Source of the DNA: Paragordius varius
Taxonomy: Eukaryota; Nematomorpha
DNA: 64,000 bases
Assembly: GCA_964247055.1 (NCBI GenBank)
Contig: OZ176053.1
Span: 9,424,001 to 9,488,000, forward strand
Direction of reading: 5' to 3'
Position numbers and translations under genes: made by a program. The notes beneath the pieces are model-generated. The model saw nothing but the letters and a program-made list of their open reading frames with translations. It did no database searches and was not told where the DNA came from. The first letter of the stretch is position 1. Each line of letters begins with the position of its first letter. Positions 42,762 through 55,757 of this stretch are shown piece by piece.

Positions 42762-45700
42762 TCTTTAGATATTGCTAGACAACATATACAGCAAAAAGTA
42801 TCATTTTTTGGCTAATAGCAGAAAAAAGCGCAAAAATAACTGTAGGTCAATAATATTTCCCTTTATATGCTATCTGGTAATCAATAAATCCTAAAACTGT
42901 ATAATTTATACTGTATTTAACTAATTTTTGCTAGTTCATTTCCGAAATCGGAAAGTATCATACAGAAATAGTGTGGAAAATATTATTTTTAGATCACCCC
43001 TGATATATGCAAAAACATCATTATTCGGTAAATTACCATTTCAAATTTATAATTGCTTATTGTTGTTTTTAATTTTTAGATGCTTTTAAAACAGAAAAAT
43101 ATAGTTGACGAGAGTGTTTTTGTAAATAAGGGACATCTGCAAAGCCAGATATCGTGGAACAAGGTATATTATATTATACAACAATTTTTAAAAACAAGCA
43201 TTCATCAAAGTCTAATCTCACATTTCCATTGAAACTGCATTACAATATCCGAAAATTAAGTCGAGCTTTAGAAATATGAATAATAGCCGATATAATTATG
43301 ATTAATTTCAGACTAAGTTTCCAAATGTTTTAAACATATTCTATAATATTTACTTGAATGATAGATTTTTCACACAATTGTGAGAATAAAATACAAAATT
43401 CCTTAGTAATATTTATATTTGTCATACAAACAAATATCTAAATAAAAATAAATCAAAATTAACATTTCTTGTCTCATTATATGTAAAAATATAATAATGA
43501 TGAAACACAATAAAAATTGATTTTATATTTCGTTGTTTAGGCGGTGTAAATAAGTACATTTTTTACCCTGAAATTTTATTTTTATATTCCACACACACCG
43601 GAAATTTAATACAAACGCAAATTTATAAAATGAAAATTAATATGATATTATTTTTATTGGTATATGCTAATAATTCTGTATAATTACACTTTGCAAACAA
43701 AATATCTAATTTCATTTTTCTGTATTAAATTATATATTTAACGTTTAATTTTTTTTAGTAAATTATAGACTCAAAAATTATATTTACATGAAAAGGCCTC
43801 CAAAGATAAGCGTTAAAGTCACATACATAGTTTCAGGATAGATTAAATATATATTAAAATTATTTTATTTTTTTGTAATTAATATAACTTTTGAACCTAA
43901 ATTTTATTCATATATCCTTAAACATTCTTTAATATTTAGCATGTAAAATTAAAAAAAAAACAAACATGTGACAATTAAAATATTAGGTTATTGAGCCAAT
44001 TATGTCATTTATATGATATTTATTTAAGGAATGTGTGTATGCGCATCCAAATATAATTCATTTGCGCTTTTCATTTAAAAATTGTTGCAATAGGTATAAT
44101 AAATTTAACTCCATCATGTTTTTTTTGAATAATTGTACAGAGAATGTAAATTTAGATAATTAAGTTTTTCTTCCGTAGGTTAAAACAAAATTTGACTTTT
44201 AATATAAACTTTAACAATTTATTCCTATCTTTTGATTTCAAATTTGGATTCATTACCTAGACCGGCATTAAATTAAATGCTACAATATTATACAATTTCT
44301 AAAATACTAGTTGCACCCTGTCAAGCGCCGATGTGACTATAACAATGATTAGTTTAATTAATATAAATATTGTTTTCAGCAATCTTAGCGATATAATACT
44401 GATGCAAATGAAAAGATGTTTAAATCATTTGTCTACTTTAATTTCTGTTGGATTTCGATATGTCGGCAGATCAAACGCCTCCTGTTAGAAAATAGGCCAT
44501 GTAAAATGTTGTTTTAGATATAATTCATTATAGCTTTTGTGTGCGGCTTTAAATGATATAAATGAAAATAATTTAGGACTGATATAACAAATGATAACAC
44601 ATTAAACATCACAAGTAAAAACCAGAATGACGTAGTATTGCTTAGAAACAAAAAAGGTACAGATATTAGCGCTTTCTAATTGTCAAAGTAATTAATAATT
44701 ACAAAAACATCAGAGCCGCAACAATTTTCAAATAAATAAATTATAATAATATTTTCCTGTCAAACCTGTCACTTGCCATGTATTCATTTATTAAATCTGT
44801 TGCAGACAAAAATATGAGATTTGGACACGACAGTAAAAAAGCCATAATAATAAAATTTCTTAATTGTCAAAAAGTGGTATACTTAATGATGTAAAAAGTT
44901 TTACCTGTTTTTCACGCCTTAAAAGCTTTGACTGTAAATCCTGACTGCTGTTATAGTACGAGGGCGATATTGAGGTTGATCTCACAAATTGATTATTATT
45001 CTTATTTTGAGATGGCAAAGTTTTGTCATTAATAGTTATCATTAAACCGGGTGCAAGGATTTGGTTCTCAACATCTATAAATCAACATTTGGAATCATAT
45101 AATTAAAATCAAAAAATCAAAAAATTATATTAAGGAAATGATATATTAGTGCTAAATATTTTGTGCTTGCATCTGTTTTCTATCGAAACACTTGATATTT
45201 ATCATAGCTATGTATGTGCAGAGATTTAATTCTCAATTCTATGGAATTTTGTGTTTTTGTGATGGTAGAATACATGTATTAATATTAATAATTCAAATAT
45301 TAAATATGGTCAATATAGATATTAACTAGTAAATTCGTGACAAATTTAAACATAGTTTGTTTATAATTAACAAAATAAAATTAAAATGTACATATATATG
45401 GACGTGTTTAAATCCTTAGTTGGTAGGAAACTATTCTACTTCATTTTTTTCTCATAATATTGCAATGTTTAATTTTTTTTCCTTTTCCTTATAAACAAGA
45501 AAATAAAGCAGTTTAAACGTAAAATCTTATATCGTCCATTGACCTGTCTTACCTGCGCATAATATATCTTTTATTGTATTATAAGTATATATGATTAACA
45601 TTAATTATACGTAATTATTCCTATTTAACTAGCAGCAGCAGCATAATAATTATAATAATATTTTTGTGTCTTAAAAATAAATATATATTTTTTAATCCCT

Positions 45701-46441
45701 TTCATTATTTTGGTAGAATGGCGCATTATAAAAATAGTAACGAAAAATTTTTTTTGCAACAATATAAAGTTATATGATACCTAATAACACCTTAAAATAT
45801 ATTTTATATATCAAAAATATATTGAAAATTACAGTAAATTTTTCAATTTAAAAACAGTTTGCATTTTTAGAGGGATTTATATTTGCAATAAGGAACAGCT
45901 AGTTTAAAGTTTATTTAATAAAAACTTTATTATAAAGCATTTAAATTATGAACGATATATGCAGGTGAGAATTATTAAACTTTTTAAATTAAGAGAAGGT
46001 AGAACCGGAATACATCAATTAAGAGAAATAAAATTTTTAACTTTAATAGTAAATTTAACATAATTGAAAAGTAAAAATTATAATACAGTTATCAATTACA
46101 ACTTTTGTCATATATAGGTGTGAAGGTGAATGTAAGCAAAGGTGGAATATTGATTTATATGCTCATATATTTTTCAATATAAGGTTTTCAACGCTTTTGT
46201 AACAAAAATTATAACAGATATGCATAAAAATATTTTAGTAATGAAAAAGTGGATTACCTTTATCTGATATGATTAACTCACCATCTTCATTTAGATAGAT
46301 GGTGTTGTTTTCGGAATTAAGAAAGACAATGTTTCTTAACACATATTGACTCGAAAAATACAAAATAGGCCATGCAAATTTTTCTTCTAATGGTAAAAAG
46401 TTTTTGTTTTGTCCAATTTTGTTCAATGCAGAAAAATCCAT
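36691..46441 (-). CDS. spire: Spire actin nucleation factor, 15 exons
   Basis: Nucleates actin filaments, typically with formins at vesicles. Exons on the minus strand: 46441-46258, 45074-44905, 41761-41386, 41029-40590, 40436-40305, 40171-40085, 39992-39912, 39819-39690, 39386-39262, 39180-39138, 39067-38658, 38371-38144, 37923-37822, 37459-37275, 36997-36691; 999 residues. The KIND domain is split: FLPLEEKFAWPILYFSSQ (exon 1), VGLQILNAIATIERPEQ and EAMINLLDAMIMEQNTD (exon 3), ACVRYGELAYP (exon 5), with long Asn/Ser inserts in exons 2 and 4. WH2-type actin-binding motifs lie at about 445-533 (LLMEELVSMRPNLKK; LMREIKEGIRLRPT). The Spir-box LSYREFCHIRKALYEAN is near 761. The FYVE-like zinc finger has CxxC pairs at about 804/807, 822/825 and 830/833, and a last pair VCNEC near 980, close to the C-terminus. 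Human Spire proteins have the same order. The start is the first ATG before the KIND motif. Confidence 0.92.
39416..39638. mobile_element. Hairpin MITE in Spire intron 8
   Basis: Second copy of the hairpin element at 31269. Left 'aatggttgcttattacacac' and right 'agtttgaaataaacaaccat' are inverted, with an extra shared arm 'gtgtatggaaaaaacaac'. The centre 'aatattgaataaaataaaca' is identical in both copies. Confidence 0.65.
42690..42758. repeat. Long (TA)n microsatellite
   Basis: About 34 TA units without interruption in Spire intron 2. Such perfect self-complementary runs can extrude as cruciforms and are often unstable. Confidence 0.9.
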
Positions 46442-47010
46442 AAAAATTTATTTTTACCGCATAAAATTCCAAACCTGTGATTCACATTTTATGAAATATC
46501 ACATGTGTTACATATGTAAAATAAATTAAGAACTTAATGAAACTACACAATCGACCCATTTAAAATACTTATAATGCCAAGCAAATTTAAATTAATTTAT
46601 TTTATAAAGAAACATAAAAATAATATATCTGCCTGATTGTTTTATTTTTATAAAAATTTCTGCAATAGAAATTATATATGATTATATATATTTTAATTTC
46701 TAATAAATTTATCTTTACTGGCTACAACAATTTTGATTAATGTTTATTCAAAAAGGTTCTTGTATTTTTCACAAATATAACTTTTTAATTTTATGATGCA
46801 GTGAAGTTATTAATCAGCAATAACAACTATAATTAAAACTTAAACATCCTGCCCCAAGATTTGTCCTAAAAAACATCATATGATAGAATAATACATCAAT
46901 TTATGTTTGGGTCTTAGATCACTTTAATACTTCGTTCCTTTTTGGTGTACTTTGTAACCCAGGATATAAAAAGATATCAAAAGGTCTAAAGAATTGGAGT
47001 AAACTTAAAT
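46442..47010. other. Intergenic upstream of Spire
   Basis: AT-rich sequence that would hold the Spire promoter. No specific element or coding region was seen. Confidence 0.3.
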
Positions 47011-47284
47011 TTAACTCTTCATTACCTTTTAGGGTAGTTTTCCCAGTTAAAAAATATATATTAAAGTATTTACCGTATTAAAAATATGCTTTATCTAGCT
47101 TTTAGGCGCAAAATTCAAAAGTCTAACTTTTTCGCCGACATTTTTTTTCTTTAAAATTTTTGCGTTAATACAACAGGCAAATTTAGTGTAAATGGCTAAA
47201 AAACAACTTTGTAAAGTGATTTGAATTTCCCAAAAATCCTTATGTGTATATTGATTTTTAGATCAGCTGATAGCGTAATCATGA

Positions 47285-50200
47285 ATGGGGTGATAAAGTC
47301 GCACTTGACTTGTAAGCCAAGCGTGGCAAATTAAGCAAGTTTACTTAAGCCAGCAAGTGTACACTTGAAGATCGGTGATAAAAAACACTTACAAGTCTTT
47401 TGCTTATGAGTGTAACTTTTATAATAACCATTTCGAATTATGCGGGAAATATTTTGAAATTTTACAACGAATTAACAAAAAATAAACACCCTATACAATA
47501 TGCATTTATTGAAGTAAAACTCATAGTCACGTATGTTAAAACTATAAATATTAAGTTTTTTTTAAATATTTAACCCGGTACCTAGAGTTTTTTAGATGAT
47601 GGAATTATTCGCCCTTTTTTACTACAAGTTTATCAAAATACAGTTGTGATACATATATAATTATAGCATTATCTTAATTATTTATTTAAACAATAGCAGT
47701 CTCACGAAATAACAATTGTGCTTAAAAAATCTAAGCAAAGGTTTAGGATATTTGAGGGGCGATATATAATATTGTATTTAACTCATTAATCACGGAATAA
47801 CAGGTGATATCTATAAAAAACAATTTAGGTAATTCAAGTAAAAATATTTGTATAAATATTACATTGTTGCCGTTACGTATTTACTTTAATAGGACGCACC
47901 CTAAACAATTTTGTCGTTATTAATCCTGTAAATCTATAAATTAAGGTTAATTTTTTTTAAAAGTACATTTATAACCTTTTGGATTATAGATTTTAAAAAA
48001 TATCCTTCCATTATTAAAATTTAAATTGTATTTGTTATCTGATTACAGTGAACAAATGTACATGAACAATTTTACAAATCCAAGCGCAAAAATAAGAGTT
48101 CCAACATATGAAACGTTTGTTAAGATTTAATGATGAAAGCATAGATTTTATGATTTCACAAATTTCCCCTAATGATATTAATAAAAAAAGTGGTGGGGGG
48201 CACTTTCACCCAGATTATTATGGAGATATTGCTCCGTTACATTAGCGACCACGGGTTTCAGAGTTGGGTCGCTAATGATATTGTTGTAGAACGATCCACC
48301 GTAACTAAAACAGTATCTAAAGTAGCGGAAAATATCTGTAACATGGCTCATAAATGAATCCGATTTCTATGTAAACAGTTTTGACTAGAAGACGCTCAAC
48401 GTTGGCATATGAATCATAAGATGCCATTAGTCATAGGTGCCTCGACTGTATTCACATTGACATCATGAGGCCTAAGCAATTTGGAGACGAATACATAAAT
48501 AAAAAATGTCGATGAGGTCTTAATTGTCAATTTACCTGTAACAATAATGAATTCATAATGAGTTTAAATGTTAAAATGCCGGGAAGTTCACGATAACCGG
48601 ATTTCCACAAAAATATAATACCTTCCCTTTTAACCAGTACCAATGCCGCACTATTAGGTGACAGTGGGTATGGAATTAGTCCATATTAAATAACACCATT
48701 TAAAAACCCTAACAACATCATACAAACTAAATTCAATATATTCCACACCTAAGAGAAAATAGTCATTTAAAGACTATTTGGTTAACTCAAACGCCGGTTT
48801 CCAATATTGCATAATAAAATGCGAGTCCGTCTGGATACCGCAATCGATATTATTGTAAGCTGCGCCGTTTTATCTAACATGGCTAAATTTAAAAGGATGA
48901 TTATGATTTAGATGATGTGATATCGATTGATCTAATAATATTAATGATATGAAGACAATGCGGATAGTGATAGTGCGCTGAGAGACGAAAGAATCTCAAA
49001 GCGACAAAAACGAGATAATATAGTAAATATATTAAACGCATATAATTTATTATAAATTCACATTAGATTATAAATATAAAATAAATTGATACTATGAATT
49101 AAAATTAAAGAAGTTTGTGTTTTTCTAAAAGTAAAACTTTTTTTGAAGCAGTAACACTTCATAATGTAATTCCAAAACTTTAAATTGCATGTTAGCTATC
49201 GTGTTTTGAGAATTTTTCTGCTTCTTTATATATTTTTTAATTGTAGGTGGTTGGGGCACGGATGTACCTATAATATAAATTAAAGTTAACATTTTTTTTA
49301 CGTTTATACCTTTAATATCAAGTTTATAAAAAATCGGAATTACAATTGTAGCTTTTATAAATAATTGGATTGAATTATAAGGAATATATAATATAAAAAA
49401 AATTTAAGATGCATATACCAAATATTAGCAATTAAAATAAATAGTATATCATAGAGGCGAACACGTGGAATTTATAGTTTAAAAGATATTAAATATTATA
49501 CGAATGCGGCATATTGGCAGATTCTCGAAAAGGAAAAAAGTTTATTATATTTTTGGCGAAAATTAAATTTTTATTAAAAATATAAAATCGGTAGTGTTTC
49601 TAATCTCGGTAAAAATTGATTTCATTGCTAAAAATTTTTGATCGATGCCAACTTGAATAATTATCAAGAAACATAAAAATGAATTTAAGACCATGTTAAT
49701 AACACAAAACTTATCGAATTTAAATGCTCTAAAAAAATCGTATTAAACGAAAAAAATTTCTTATTACATGATAAATAAGTATGTACTTCGGTTAAAATCA
49801 GCTAAAATTTATATGTGTTGTGCTTTAAAGAATGTTATTAAATACCATAAAACTGAATCATTAGTTTAAGTATATAGCCTATAGCTGAAAAGACTTTATT
49901 TTCCCTTTATCAACAAAATACATACAAGTATATTTACAAAATTATGACTATAAGTCAACCCATATCCGCAACAAAAAAGGGCTGTCATTGATGCATCACA
50001 CTGGTGTGAAAGGTAGTATGATACGTTTTCTGTAAACATTAGCGACGTGGGTCTACTGCATCCTTTTCTAGATACACTTTGATGAAACCAAAAAAGTTTA
50101 CCCGGATAGATTAGCTCTATAAAATAAATTAAAAATTAACTTGTGATTTTGCCTATGTTTATTTTAAGAGTTCATGGAAATAATAATGGGATATTTTCTC

Positions 50201-50573
50201 TATTTAAATACATTTTTTACAGTTTTTCCAAGCATTTCATTCTCTTCTGTATCCAACCAGTTTGAATATGTAAAATTAGCCAAAATTATGGAATAAACAG
50301 ATCAAAGGTTACAATTACATATAAAACCTAAATATACATAAAAAGTTACCAAAACATAGTTTTCCAAATTTTTGCATATGTCAAGTGTGCCCTATACTAT
50401 ACCACACTTGTATTATTTTTAAGTTTTTCTTAATCATATGATTTTTTTATCACCTTCTGTTCAAGTTTCTTGCTTGACTTAAGTGCCCTAATTTTAAATA
50501 TTTTTTATAAAGCAAGCTATGACTTGAAAAAGTTGCAAGTCAAGTTAAAAAATTTTTTTATCACCCCACCCCA
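47285..50573 (+). mobile_element. Decayed PIF/Harbinger DNA transposon
   Basis: Ends are inverted: left GGGGTGATAAAGTCGCACTTGACTTG (split as GGGGTGATAAA and CACTTGACTTG), right on the minus strand GGGGTGATAAA followed by AACTTGACTTGC. Each end repeats a GGTGATAAA...ACTTG module about 100 bp further in. The interior carries a HARBI1-like transposase relic (48090-49045). The element lies inside a TTAA-family MITE. Confidence 0.75.
48090..49045 (+). pseudogene. Harbinger-type transposase relic
   Basis: A cut-and-paste transposase pseudogene. In shifting frames it shows the family signatures in order: FNDESIDFMISQISP, then LLRYISDHGFQSW and ERSTVTKTVSKVAENI (N-terminal helix-turn-helix-like region, 48172-48357). 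These are followed by LDCIHIDIMRPKQFGDEYIN (first catalytic Asp region, about 48450), MPGSS, LLGDSGYGISP (second catalytic Asp region, about 48655), VRLDTAIDIIVSCAVLSNM (about 48830) and the C-terminal ALRDERISKRQKRDNIV (about 48975). At least six stops or frameshifts interrupt it, so it is not functional. Confidence 0.75.
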
Positions 50574-50745
50574 TTTGGAGATATAAATTCGCAATCAAAG
50601 AAGTTATAACAATTCTATAAACTATTCGGGCAACAATGTTTAATAATTAATTAAACAAAACAATTATAACTGCAGTCTTACAGTTTTAAGCTGTGGTACC
50701 ATAAAATGTAATAGTCTGCAAAAATGAAAAGGTAATTGAGTGTTT

Positions 50746-52486
50746 GAGCACTAATACATGAATTATATGTGAATCAAAATGTTAACAATTAAATCTGAAT
50801 CTGCAACTCTAGATATTTAAAATTAACAAAGGGATATTTTAGGACAGGGGTTAATAATTAGATTATAATTAGCTTATAAACGCAGAAAAGTCGAAATAGT
50901 GACAAAAATTTTTTAATATATGCTTGATTCTTCATTATAAACAAAAAAAATTAATAAAAAGTAAGTGCAAATTTTATGATGATTGATATCGAGGCAAAAT
51001 ATGCACACATATATTTTTTTGGACAAAGTTTGCTTCATTCTAAAATTATAATTAAAATATATCGTATTAAAACAATAGTTTAAAATTTTAATTTAAGTGA
51101 ATTGAAAAACTACATACTTTGTATAAAAAACAATTAAATTTTAATTACCGTTTATGAAATTTCGGAGTATGGTGAAAACGAATGAAAAACAGTTTGAGAC
51201 GTTATGAATACACTTTTTCTATTTCATTGATGATGCTCAATTCTATCACGGATCGCCGAAAAATTTAAATTAAATAAAATGTTTTTTTAAAAAAACTACT
51301 TAAATTTGAAGATAAAAAAATATTGATAAAAATTCCAAAGTCAGTGTCCATAAAAAATGACCTTTTGGTTTTGGCCCTTACGAGCACTTTATTTTTTGTG
51401 AACGTTTAATAACTCTTGTCTATTAATATTGAAATAAGATATGGTATCTTTAATAAATCTTTTAATTGTGCCAAATATATTAACGGGTGTTACTTTACAT
51501 GCGCAACATTAATAATCGCCTAAAACACAAATGTCCAACACCAATGGCTTAGCCGGCCGGATTAATATTAATTTTTTGATTATTTAGCTTAACCACAACT
51601 TTAAAAAATATATTTTCTGAATCATCGTAAAATTTAAGTTTTTATCACAATTTTGCATTTTTAATCTTTAGGAAACTTTTACAACACTAACCAAAAATCG
51701 TTGAGGGCGCTGGCGGTCCGGAACCTGCGTGTTGGACGTTTTTGGCTTAATATATATTAATTTTAGTTGTATTATTATTATTATTCCACTAATAACATAG
51801 TTAAGCCAATCGTTGTACCCCCTCAATGTTCCTATTCTACCATGTTAATTATAAACGAGAGATGCGTAATTTATGAATATATATTTTTTGGATAATAAAG
51901 CCAAAAATCTGGTATTAAATTTCGCTATTTTTAAGACATTAAATTTTTAGCGCAGTGAAACTTTTGCCCTAAACCAACACTAATATCGTAAAAAATATAT
52001 ATCATATAATATGGATATCCATTTTGAAGGCAAAAATAGAAAAAAAAATTTACGTGCTTTTAAGCTAATCTCAAATATATACGTACAATGTATGATTGTG
52101 ATTTTAAATTAATTAATTTTCTTTCTCCTTTACCAAGGTGCTGCCTTTCGCAATAAAATTTCGAATTGCGAAATCGTAAGTTGTGTTTCAAGTCTCTTAC
52201 CTGCATATTTATTACTTTGTAATCTCATGCATATAAAAAATCGAATTTTTATTATTTTAACAGAAAATCTTATTGGACAACAATTTAGTAGATTATATAT
52301 TTATTTGTAACATTGTATCGCATATTAGATCTGAAAGTTTTTTAAATTTTTAATAATATGATTCCAAATTGAGGTAATTTTATGAGCTAAAAATTTGATT
52401 TTTATCAGATAAGAGTATATAATGTTTAAAGAACAAAATACAAAAAATAATCTTAAAGTCATAAATCAAATTCACATTTGATACAA
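50746..52486. other. Intergenic upstream of the ETS gene
   Basis: AT-rich; no coding exon or repeat end could be supported. Upstream exons of the ETS gene may lie here unrecognised. Confidence 0.3.
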
Positions 52487-55400
52487 ATGAAAATATATAG
52501 GTGCGTTATACATAAATATATATTTGGACTGTTGAATTCTCCAATTTTTACTAGAAAACAAACTGGTGGGGATTTGTTATTTGTCAAAAATATGTTTTCA
52601 TTATGTGAGACCAACAGAACCGAGGTAAAAATATATTTGTTCTATAAATTTTTAACTGCAAAATAAATTTTTTTTTCATCCCCTTTTATTGCAGTTAACA
52701 GAATTTGAACTTTATAATGGCAATTTTTTTGATGTGGAAACAAATTCGTTCACCAAAACTACGTGCCCCCGTTATCCATTTCCTGTGCCACAATCAAATG
52801 TTGAATTTATTAAAAATTATTCAACAATATATACTGGCCACAATAACTTTCATTCAAATATTGGTATTCACTTTTTATGGTTATATTTATTTCCATATAT
52901 TTTCTGCCATAAAATATATGGCGATATATAATATTTACTGTATATAATAATATTAGATGGGTATGAACCAAATATATGTGATAAAGATGTTAATGATAAC
53001 AACCACCCCCTTATTTATTATAATTTAAATAATCATCGTTCCGAATTGATCAATCGCCTACCCTCGATTGAATTAAAAAATGCCAATATTCATACACTTA
53101 ACAATAACACTAATTATTATTATACAAATGGTGGGTTTTACGATCAAAAAGATGCAAAATATGACAATGTATATTGCGACAACTGTCATCAACAACAACC
53201 ACAAAATACATATAATATGTCATTTCAAAATGTCAATCTGTATAATGTATGCTGCATTAATCAACACAATACGAACACGACCAAACGCATACTTAAAAAT
53301 GAGTATAAAACCAGTATGAAAGCCAAAAATATTGGTATTCCCTTAATATTTGTTATCAAATATATTGATTTTTATTCGTTTGCAACCGTTTATTTTATAT
53401 ACGAATTCCTCCATAATGATATCAATTATGGAAAAAATAGGGTCATCCGCATTGTACCTTTTTTTAAAAATAATAAAAATGTTTTTTATAATTCAATTTA
53501 TTCAATAATATATATTATTTTTTTTTAAAAAAAATCAAATTCCATTTTTTTCAATTTTTTGCCCTAGTATAGGGGCTTCAAAAAACATCTAGCAAGTTTG
53601 TGGGATACTTAAAAATAGGAAATGTTATGGGCAATGTTTATTTTAAAGATCATTTATGAGGTGGGGGTCATTAGTAATTCAGTTGTATAAATTTTGCCTT
53701 GCCCCTATAAACCATAATGAATCTTATAAATCGCGATAAATGTTATCAAGGTAAACCAACTAGGCCAAACTCTTGTGTTTTAATTTTTTCAGGAAATTGT
53801 TTTGCCTCAAAGCTTTAACTGTTTATTGCTGTTTCTCACCAAATTATTTCGCAAATGAATTGTAAGCCTGGAAATCTAAATTAACTTTTTATACAAAACT
53901 AATATTCTTTTTTATTAAACTTTGGGGGCCTGTTTATATTTATCGCAATAAAATTGTCAGATGAATGGGTATCACACTATAGCGATATAATTACAAAAGC
54001 CAAAATGCACCAAAAGTCGGTTATCAATTTAGACACAAAAATATATAATAAATTTTCAATAATTGAACTTATACTCTTTAAATCAAAAATATAAGCTAAA
54101 ATACCCAAAATAGCTCCGAATATTTGTAAGCACGGGGGATTTACAGCCAATCTTACCAATCCAATTGGGTTACAATTTCTTACACTAACTCTTATATAAA
54201 TATTAGATAATTATAGTTAATTAACAACATAAGCCATTTTATTTACAGTAAATATTAATTGTTATATACCTTGTATAAATTGTTTCCTTCTTACTGAAAG
54301 CTTTTTAAGAGTCAAAGCATATGATTTTGAATTTTAAAATACGAAACAGAAAAATAAATAGATATTTATCTCACCATTTTTATCAATATCAAAAATAAAT
54401 GTAACCGCCATGAAAATCTTCCATTATTTAGAGAATTTTTTTAAACCTAAATGAATAAAGCAGTTTCTTTATTCGTTTTGACATAAGTTCCCATTTAAAA
54501 TCAAATATTTCAAAAATATTATTATATGTAAATCGTGAAACAACAATGTTTATATCTTCCATTAAAGAAAGTTCAGCCAAAAACAAACGGCATAGAAAAC
54601 GGTTTCGTGATAATTTGCTGGGCCACAAAGGACATCGCCTTTGGGAATTTATAAGAGATATTTTAGCCATACCAAAATATGAGGGAATGCTGAAATGGGA
54701 AAATAAATCGGAAGGAGTTTTTCGCTTGATAGATTCAGAAGGTGTTGCTAAACTCTGGGGACGGAGGAAAAATAACACTCTCATGACATACGAAAAATTG
54801 AGTCGTGCCATGAGGTTAAAATAAAAAAAAAATGATTTATTAATTATATTTTTATTTTGATCAACGGATTTTTTCATGTGTTTATATATTATTCGTTGAT
54901 ATTGGGAATGTTAAAAAATTAGTGTCAAATATACTGATTAACATTTCAATACAACATATTTTCAGTCCTTCGATTCAAATTGGGGTAGTTGGATACCCAA
55001 AGCCTGTTAAATGAATTCTTTAAAAAATATAGAAGGAATCGAAACCATGACAAAATTTTGCACTATAAGATTAATGAACCGAAATATATAAAAAGTTTTA
55101 TTTAAAAATACTTGATATTACTTAATTTGAGCTAAAACCGAAAGGCCAAAATTTAGTCAACGTAACATGAGTGCAATGGTAAAATAAAAAATAATACAAA
55201 ATAAACCGCTTTTTCTATTTCTATCAATGTTAGATGTAATTTAAATAAAAAATTAGCTTTAATTTTACCCTTAAAATTACATGAAGACGATATTTTCCAA
55301 ATTTTAAAATAAAAATGGCGTCGAAGTAGTTTTACATGGAACTTTTTTTACAAAACAAAATTTTAGTTAGATATTTTGGCATTTTTTTATAATTTTTATT

Positions 55401-55757
55401 AGAATAGAAGCATAAATTTAAATTGGGACCGTTTCATTGAGTAGTTTTTTTAAAAATCCCAACTTAAATTTAGTCTGGGGTATTTAGATACCCCAATTTG
55501 AATCGAAGTGTTAAAAATTTCATATTGCTCTTATCTTTTAAAATTAAGGGCTTTTATGATTTTTTTTACTTTATTAAATATTGATTTTTGGATAAATTAT
55601 ATCACTTAAATCCTAACACAACACAATATTAAAATGTCCTTAAATATTTTTTATTAGGACTTATTATTCAAGTGGAATTCTCGTTCCTGTGCCCAAAAAC
55701 GGAAAATATCCCAAAAAACTAGTTTACAAATTCGGGCCAATTGTTGGTGTTTATTAA
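52487..55757 (+). CDS. ETS-domain transcription factor, ESE (ELF3/EHF)-like
   Basis: Exons: 52487-52624, 52695-52863, 52957-53334, 54568-54814, 55658-55757; 343 residues, phases consistent. The C-terminal ETS winged helix (about 252-340) reads LWEFIRDIL, MLKWENKSEGVFRLIDSEGV, KLWGRRKNN, MTYEKLSRAMRTYY, SGILVPVP and KKLVYKFG, closest by eye to the ESE group (LWEFIRDIL...SEGVFRFLKSEAVAQLWG). The two recognition-helix arginines (SRAMR) are kept; the usual first Tyr of the YYY motif is Thr. The last exon is short and separated by an 843-nt intron holding a MITE. The N-terminal part (about 1-228) is Asn/Tyr/His-rich and has no domain I recognise; a pointed (PNT) domain was not seen. The first exon is the least certain part. 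Confidence 0.85.
54967..55510. mobile_element. MITE with CTTCGATTCAAATTGGGG ends, copy 2
   Basis: Inverted ends: left CCTTCGATTCAAATTGGGG and right (minus strand) CACTTCGATTCAAATTGGGG. It is in the last intron of the ETS gene and inverted relative to copy 1 at 2876-3387. Confidence 0.65.

Larger units (their letters stand above)
47011..50745 (+). repeat. TTAA-family MITE, copy f, split by a Harbinger transposon
   Basis: The left part (47011-47284) starts TTAACTCTTCATTACCTTTT and carries the family landmarks ('cttttaggcgcaaaattc', 'ctttttcgccgacatt', 'tagatcagctgatagcg'). The right part resumes after the insertion at 'catttggagatataaattcg' and ends 'gaaaaggtaattgagtgttt' near 50745, the inverted partner of the left end. 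The order of landmarks continues across the gap, so the inner 3.3 kb was inserted into this MITE. Confidence 0.65.

Noticed and set aside
54428-54877. 149-residue minus-strand open frame
   Set aside because: Antisense shadow of the ETS-domain exon.
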